Notes under the pieces: model-generated
Databases searched by the model: none
The model's input: the letters and a program-made list of their open reading frames with translations, nothing else
Told to the model about the DNA's origin: nothing
Program-made: the position numbers and the translations under genes
Part shown: positions 60,301 through 64,000 of the stretch, piece by piece
Position numbering within the stretch: the stretch's first letter is position 1
Layout of the letters: every line of letters starts with the position of its first letter
From: an uncultured Christensenella sp.
Lineage (GTDB): Bacteria; Bacillota; Clostridia; Christensenellales; CAG-917
DNA: 64,000 nt
Direction of reading: 5' to 3'
Assembly: GCA_910584155.1 (NCBI GenBank)
Contig: CAJTYG010000006.1
Location: forward strand, 83,194 to 147,193

Positions 60301-63300
60301 GTCCAATACGGACGGAACGTGGTAGTTTGCCGCAGCTTCGAAGTCTATTATCATAAGACTTACTATCTTCGCTTCGTACTCGCCTATATCCCACGCAGAA
60401 TTGCCTGCATATCCCACTCTCAAGAAGGACGGCAAGCCGGATGTCACAACAACCTGCTGCGCCATTGCCGTATATTCCAACTCGTCTGCACTCCACTTAA
60501 GCTGTGAAAAGTCTATTTCCGCAGGATTTACTTTCACGTATATAGTGAAATCCTTATACTGTTCCTTTAGCGGCTTTCCGTTTTCGTCATTGAATGCAAA
60601 TTCCGCATTGTAAGGTATTAAACGTACCGTTATAGCCACGGGGTCCAACGTTGCATTGAGCTGCAAGCCGTTTTCGTAGCCGTTCACGCCAAACGTAGTG
60701 TCCACCTTTACGCCCTTTGAGGCAAGCCCCGCCACATTGTCCGAAAGCCCAAACACAAACGTGGTGCCGTTGTACACAACTATTGCGGGCGCATCCTTGC
60801 TTGCGCCACCGCTTATGGGCTGTGCAAGTCCGTTGTTTTGCGTGTACTGCCAACCTACAGATTCTATGCTTATGCTCTGTGCGCTTATCGTGAAATCTTG
60901 GAAAGCTCCCGTTGCGTCCAACTCATAGTTTTTGTTGTCCGCCGCTACTGCATCCTCAAGCTTTGCCATAAGCCTGTATGTGCCCGAATCAAGCGTGCTT
61001 GCGTCCAAAATGCCGCTCGGCACAGGTATGCCTACGCTTGCGTTGTCCGACTTGTAATACTCAAGCGTTATTTTTATAGTGTCGCCCTCTATGCCGTTGG
61101 ACGGCTCCGCACTGAATTTTACGTCCGCACCCTTCTGCATAAGGAAACCGCCGCTTGTGCTCAAAAAATCTACAAACAGCGTTTTGCGTGTTACAGTTAC
61201 AGTGATTGCCTTGTCTTCCGTGCTCTCTTCAGAGGGTTTGCCTGTGTTCCAACACCAATCGCTCTTCTTGTCCGAGTTTAAAGCTGCATTCACCGTATAC
61301 GTGCCTGCATCCTTGGCTACAACCAAATACCAACCGTTGATATCATCACCCTCGAGGGCTATACCGCTGTTATCGGGTATTATCAGAGTTGCGGTCTTGC
61401 GCCACTCCTCATTATATCCTGCAAGAACAAACTTTATCTTGTCGCCCGTATATTGCTTGCTTCCCTCTGAAGCACGGGGTATATCCAACCTTTGTCTGTT
61501 TATCTGCACTTGGCAGTTCATACTGCTTGCGTTGGCTATAGTATAGTTACCGCCCGTGTATTCGGTCTTATCCGTTGCAGAATTGACAAGTATTGCTTGC
61601 GCAGTGTACGTGCCTCGCTTATTTGGCACTATATCTATCTGATTAAACGGTGTTCCGTCTGCCGCAGTGCCCGTATACAACGTTGCCAACGTAACCGTAT
61701 CACTGCCATACGGACTGCTTCCGCTTGCAAAGCTCGGCGCAGTGTAATCCCCTGTAGTTGAATTGTAAGACGGTTTGTTTACCGTGAGCTCTTTTGGTGA
61801 TACGGTAAACTTAAACCACCGTACTGTATCCGATTCCGTATGTCCCGATTCCGTGACGGGATCACCCTTAAATTTTGGTTTTCTGGCTGCCTTGGCTTCC
61901 GCTATCTGTGTAGCATTCCAACCGTTTTTCGCTCCTTCGGCTTCTACTGCCGCATTTACGGCATTTATCCAGTTGTCGGTTATTTCCGCTTTTACCCAGT
62001 ATTCGCCCGCATTCTTTATGTTTGTAACATCCGCACCTTGCGAATCTTGGTACGTCAAATTTATATAATTGCCTGTATGCTCATACCATTCCGAATCATA
62101 CCACGAAAATGCAGTAGGCTTTGCATCTACTACACTTTTTACTGTTTGCACGTCGCCGTTGTAGGTTGTGGGAACATTTTGGGGATCATCCAATTCCGTC
62201 CCTAAAGAAGATGCTAATGCAGTTAGATTCAAGTGCATAGCTGGACGAATATTTCTAGTTCCAAAAATATTAGTACCGAACGATCCATCTGTTCTAATTG
62301 CATATGCACTATTATAATTAACATCGTGCCCTGATCGTGACCACGACAAACCAGTACCCGCAGAATGAACCAACTGGTTTGTAGTCAGTCTCCATATAGA
62401 TGAATCTGTCATAACATTGGTTAATCCAGTTTCAGTTAACGAGGGTATCCATATATAATCGTCTTTCCACGCATCATAGCGAACAGTTTTTCCCGTTGAA
62501 TCCTTAAATTCATCTGACGGCTGATAATTTACAACTGATCCCCACCCGCTTGTAAACTGTCCATAAGCATCATTTGGTAAATGAACTTGAGAACCTAAAG
62601 ATTTTGGGCGACCAATTTCTGTCTCTGTTTCTTGATATTTTATATACTTGGGCTGTACTAAAAATCTTCTGGCAAAACCATATGCGCTACTCGTATCCCA
62701 AAAAGTCTTATAATATTCATATGTTAAAAGGGTATTTCTAAGCACACTTCGAGAATATGAACTATTCCCCTTTGTATTTGAGTTATCCGCCCAAAAAACA
62801 CTCCCATCGCCGGGAGTATTTCCTTGATAAATAGTTGCGACAACATTCTCTTTACCGTCTATGACTGCAATAGTTAAAGATGTGACCATCCACAGTTGCG
62901 CACCGATTCTGACAACCATTCCATCATTTGGACGACCTACATTAGCATTAATAGTCGGTGCAGGAACAACATAGTATGGTGTACCCGCCGCTGGACTCGG
63001 CGAGTTTTTCCCATATGTATTATAATCAGCTGTACCATTTGCTTTTATATAATTTATTGGGTCTGCCCCATTAAAAAGTTTATCAATCAAATCATAAAAT
63101 ACTGTTTTATTAATTGTTGATGTTTCGCTATCCCATAATGACACACTGTTTCCAACTTTTATAGCATTCTCCATATTTGTGCCATTAAGTGCCTCTGCGG
63201 TATTATTTAAGCGGGAAGTACCCCCCCATGTTATCATACAAAGTGTAAGAGAAAACACTAATATAACTACCAGTAACGACATTATATTAGTAAACTTTCT

Positions 63301-63330
63301 ATTTCTGTTGTGTGTATTATATATCCGCAT
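57316..63330 (-). CDS. Giant secreted dockerin protein, copy 2 (in frame)
   Basis: 2004 residues. Signal peptide about 1-47 (hydrophobic 17-34, TWGGTSRLNNTAEAL). A DUF6273-like domain follows (about 55-375; SYSRSVLRNTLL, DDYIWIPSLTETG, NIRPAMHLNL), then at least ten beta-sandwich modules with YNG, YTG or YTAMAQ starts, a helical region, a dockerin pair (about 1800-1870) and a tail ending DCKQRVQLNY. The dockerin supposes a cohesin partner, not found here. A G7 tract (63221-63227) codes for Trp-Gly-Gly right after the membrane stretch. Size and modules suggest an adhesin or scaffold-bound surface protein; no catalytic domain is recognised. Confidence 0.88.
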   Translation of the reverse strand: MRIYNTHNRNRKFTNIMSLLVVILVFSLTLCMITWGGTSRLNNTAEALNGTNMENAIKVGNSVSLWDSETSTINKTVFYDLIDKLFNGADPINYIKANGTADYNTYGKNSPSPAAGTPYYVVPAPTINANVGRPNDGMVVRIGAQLWMVTSLTIAVIDGKENVVATIYQGNTPGDGSVFWADNSNTKGNSSYSRSVLRNTLLTYEYYKTFWDTSSAYGFARRFLVQPKYIKYQETETEIGRPKSLGSQVHLPNDAYGQFTSGWGSVVNYQPSDEFKDSTGKTVRYDAWKDDYIWIPSLTETGLTNVMTDSSIWRLTTNQLVHSAGTGLSWSRSGHDVNYNSAYAIRTDGSFGTNIFGTRNIRPAMHLNLTALASSLGTELDDPQNVPTTYNGDVQTVKSVVDAKPTAFSWYDSEWYEHTGNYINLTYQDSQGADVTNIKNAGEYWVKAEITDNWINAVNAAVEAEGAKNGWNATQIAEAKAARKPKFKGDPVTESGHTESDTVRWFKFTVSPKELTVNKPSYNSTTGDYTAPSFASGSSPYGSDTVTLATLYTGTAADGTPFNQIDIVPNKRGTYTAQAILVNSATDKTEYTGGNYTIANASSMNCQVQINRQRLDIPRASEGSKQYTGDKIKFVLAGYNEEWRKTATLIIPDNSGIALEGDDINGWYLVVAKDAGTYTVNAALNSDKKSDWCWNTGKPSEESTEDKAITVTVTRKTLFVDFLSTSGGFLMQKGADVKFSAEPSNGIEGDTIKITLEYYKSDNASVGIPVPSGILDASTLDSGTYRLMAKLEDAVAADNKNYELDATGAFQDFTISAQSISIESVGWQYTQNNGLAQPISGGASKDAPAIVVYNGTTFVFGLSDNVAGLASKGVKVDTTFGVNGYENGLQLNATLDPVAITVRLIPYNAEFAFNDENGKPLKEQYKDFTIYVKVNPAEIDFSQLKWSADELEYTAMAQQVVVTSGLPSFLRVGYAGNSAWDIGEYEAKIVSLMIIDFEAAANYHVPSVLDSIPTHSWKIVKRRIPIKWVITEETGQDDEIIFVPSLSDDADGAIEYIYCPSMEDTPSVPDTSKEMTLEEICQNYDQTTYRTYYVYARLKAPSETEVRSFSSKNCVLLDGGVEKTESYQGFSVGGNKNPVRVSLKKDTVVYNGKEQPAEVEVDAGGLKVDYRLSYMVKNEAGEYEKFSGVPNDAGEYQVVVEISKAQSGDFAVAGGRYIDYVIEKATFDLSSFKWVDSLHEDAEYTGPYIYNPNTPHKLEYKGDGIEGIIVTCEPADGTSGEYTAAGEYTVNVTFAFADTFIDKMNYKTPDNFEFTWEIEKCAPDLSGVVWNCNDEPFVFSIVDGVPVTYKAQLKFPAGLEHLGDLIIYEGDDGKYSDAGFHTTSFRLTTDEELLKNYGDIVFSALLDREIDWEIAPLRVPKAEQIQDKVVYRAGGYSLSEITNLPEDFSQYFEVKVFDITNTEVAPTDGTWQFVNIGRYRIQMLFKRGMNKSNGGTVDNVKWADNSRGPYQIVLTVNKLVFTIDGWTDGEGIDKPTLNTDDLDELEKYFEYVLKKVETGEIIPIDDVLEMATVYSIALKLKDGHAGNVALIYKDTETELEETEPYVFQTEDPFDIDPTDFLEKPENAELRYEYTGEEITFDLTELEWYNPIEMEVKTGVLKGTEIGEYEVTVGFVSGSLYAWGTAEDWNRTPVTVKIVIYEDEQKGRFILTEAAAASHGYKFLYENFHAYENDISEYVYSAESVVYIANLAYADTIADLLRQFANAEDITAYTADNTLIDDLTTMLATGMMLRIMDGETILNQLTISVMGDIDGDGDIGTADKARLNSYTLDNLPLTGAYLLACDLDGDGEVGTADKARLNAYTLDTLDIYAGLTLRAAGQTSSMETLQTSSVKCDIAQASSATISAQTSFVECNTVQAAELMFAECAPIDESGITNVENVGECEIVSDNAIADNVVLLLNDETTYIVITDTKNIAYIDIADVKNISYTTSTYTDCKQRVQLNY

Positions 63331-63421
63331 ATCTATTCCTATATTATTATATTAGCAATACAGTATGCTCTTTGTTGTATTGTCGATATTTGTCGAATTA
63401 TATCGATAATTATACGTATAT

Positions 63422-63450
63422 ATTTTATACACAATACACACATTTGTCAA
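63422..63450 (-). promoter_or_regulatory. Promoter of dockerin gene copy 2
   Basis: TTGACA, 17-nt spacer, TAAAAT on the minus strand, at the same distance from the ATG as in copy 1; the whole leader is similar between the copies. Confidence 0.7.
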
Positions 63451-63491
63451 TCTTATTCTTTATGTCAATTATTTCCTACCGAAATTAGGTG

Positions 63492-63542
63492 GACAATCCC
63501 CTCAGTCACCTGTGGTGACAGCTCCCCTTACTAAGGGGCGCC
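63492..63542. repeat. A-family palindromic repeat, copy 4
   Basis: GACAATCCCCTCAGT to AAGGGGCGCC; here the hairpin CTCCCCTT/AAGGGGCG has one mismatch. Confidence 0.8.
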
Positions 63543-63583
63543 TTAATCGGAATAAATCAAACGCATTACCTTTAAATAAAATT

Positions 63584-63683
63584 CGTCATTGCGAGGCATT
63601 TATTGCCGAAGCAATCCAGAATGTAAACCCATAAAATGGCTAAAGGTCTGGATTGCTTCGTCGCCTTGCTCCTCGCAATGACG
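63584..63683. repeat. B-family palindromic repeat, copy 3
   Basis: 100 bp with the CGTCATTGCGAGG and CCTCGCAATGACG ends; inner arms GAAGCAATCCAGA and TCTGGATTGCTTC. Confidence 0.85.
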
Positions 63684-63746
63684 GACTGTTTAATGCTTAA
63701 AATGGCAATCCCTTTCCCTTTTGAGCATATGCAACCACCCTATTAA

Positions 63747-63804
63747 GGCTCCCCTTAGCAAGGGGAGCTCCGTAGAGCGCAAGCGGCACGGTGAGGGGAT
63801 TGTC
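63747..63804. repeat. A-family palindromic repeat, copy 5 (inverted)
   Basis: Identical over its 58 bp to 56916-56973 as far as read by eye. Confidence 0.85.
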
Positions 63805-63823
63805 ATCATTTATTCTTATTTCA

Positions 63824-63871
63824 CATCCCCTCAGTCACCTGCGGTGACAGCTCCCCTTATTAAAGGGAGCC
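63824..63871. repeat. A-family palindromic repeat, copy 6
   Basis: CATCCCCTCAGT to AAAGGGAGCC, counterpart of 56993-57040. Confidence 0.8.
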
Positions 63872-63881
63872 TTAATAGGGA

Positions 63882-63982
63882 CGTCATTGCGAGGCACTTG
63901 TTGCCGAAGCAATCCAGAATGTAAACCCATAAACCAACTGAAATGTCTGGATTGCTTCGTCACTTCGTTCCTCGCAATGACG
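63882..63982. repeat. B-family palindromic repeat, copy 4
   Basis: 101 bp with the shared termini; it ends at the start of the third module terminator. Confidence 0.85.
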
Positions 63983-64000
63983 AAAAGCGGCGCAAATTGC
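63983..64000 (-). terminator. Start of a third module terminator at the window edge
   Basis: AAAAGCGGCGCAAATTGC repeats the arrangement B repeat - AAAA - GCGGC seen at 57231 before the 3' end of copy 2; only the first arm is inside the window. Confidence 0.5.

Larger units (their letters stand above)
63451..63982. other. Repeat-filled region upstream of dockerin copy 2
   Basis: No gene. It holds the same A-B-A-A-B series of palindromic repeats as the gap upstream of copy 1. Confidence 0.8.

Noticed and set aside
52217..63330. Diversity-generating retroelement acting on the lectin-like domains
   Set aside because: No reverse transcriptase gene and no template/variable repeat pair with adenine-specific changes is visible.

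Overview
The window looks like chromosome from an anaerobic, probably spore-forming low-to-mid GC Bacillota (Clostridia-type) bacterium. Evidence is the Bacillus-like order yqfC-yqfD-phoH-pgpH-ybeY-era-yqzL-recO, the sua5-arginine phosphatase pair, the infC-rpmI-rplT operon behind an L20-type leader, Gram-positive lipoproteins without outer-membrane genes, and dockerin-bearing secreted proteins. Species cannot be fixed from the sequence; an uncultured gut clostridium is a guess.

Layout. 1-4,200: methionine synthesis (metA with Glu111, plus O-acetylhomoserine sulfhydrylase) behind smpB and secG, then a ferritin-like protein. 4,200-24,000: a long minus-strand housekeeping block made of three transcription groups: sua5/phosphatase/lipoprotein/recO/yqzL/era/ybeY/pgpH/phoH/yqfDC; dnaB with a lipoprotein, pepF and DUF1846; and a parE-parC type topoisomerase. 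24,200-31,700: hydrolase, murG with an overlapping unknown membrane protein, DegV, a membrane-anchored trypsin-like protease and small membrane proteins. 31,800-39,700: iron-sulfur assembly (nifS-nifU), proA with its own operator-like palindrome, trmH-yebC, infC-rpmI-rplT, and tRNA-Ser and tRNA-Thr with a duplicated tRNA-Thr 3' segment. 39,700-51,900: a redox cluster for glycerol or glycerol 3-phosphate type substrates (alkyl-DHAP-synthase-like flavoprotein, FGGY kinase, DUF1667, two FAD oxidoreductases), an 887-residue iron-sulfur flavoprotein paired with an orphan HypA, a TetR regulator and an eight-helix membrane protein.

52,100-64,000 is the accessory part and the most unusual. Two very large secreted proteins (about 1,360 and 2,004 residues) sit head to tail. 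Each has a signal peptide, a DUF6273-like domain, many beta-sandwich modules, a nearly identical dockerin cassette and a Cys-containing tail. Each is preceded by the same promoter region and the same five-element array of palindromic repeats, and each is closed by the same terminator; a third terminator begins at the right edge, so a third copy probably follows. Directly after both signal peptides lies a poly-G tract (8 G in the first copy, 7 G in the second). The second gene is in frame. In the first the tract and one extra T separate the signal peptide from the body. This has the form of a phase-variable switch for export of cell-surface or cellulosome-like proteins, although an assembly error or a decayed gene is not excluded.

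Small features found outside the obvious reading frames: a 35-codon yqzL, a TTG start for infC, a recO start codon inside a hairpin, a phased T-tract region before metA, and several promoter-plus-palindrome leaders.
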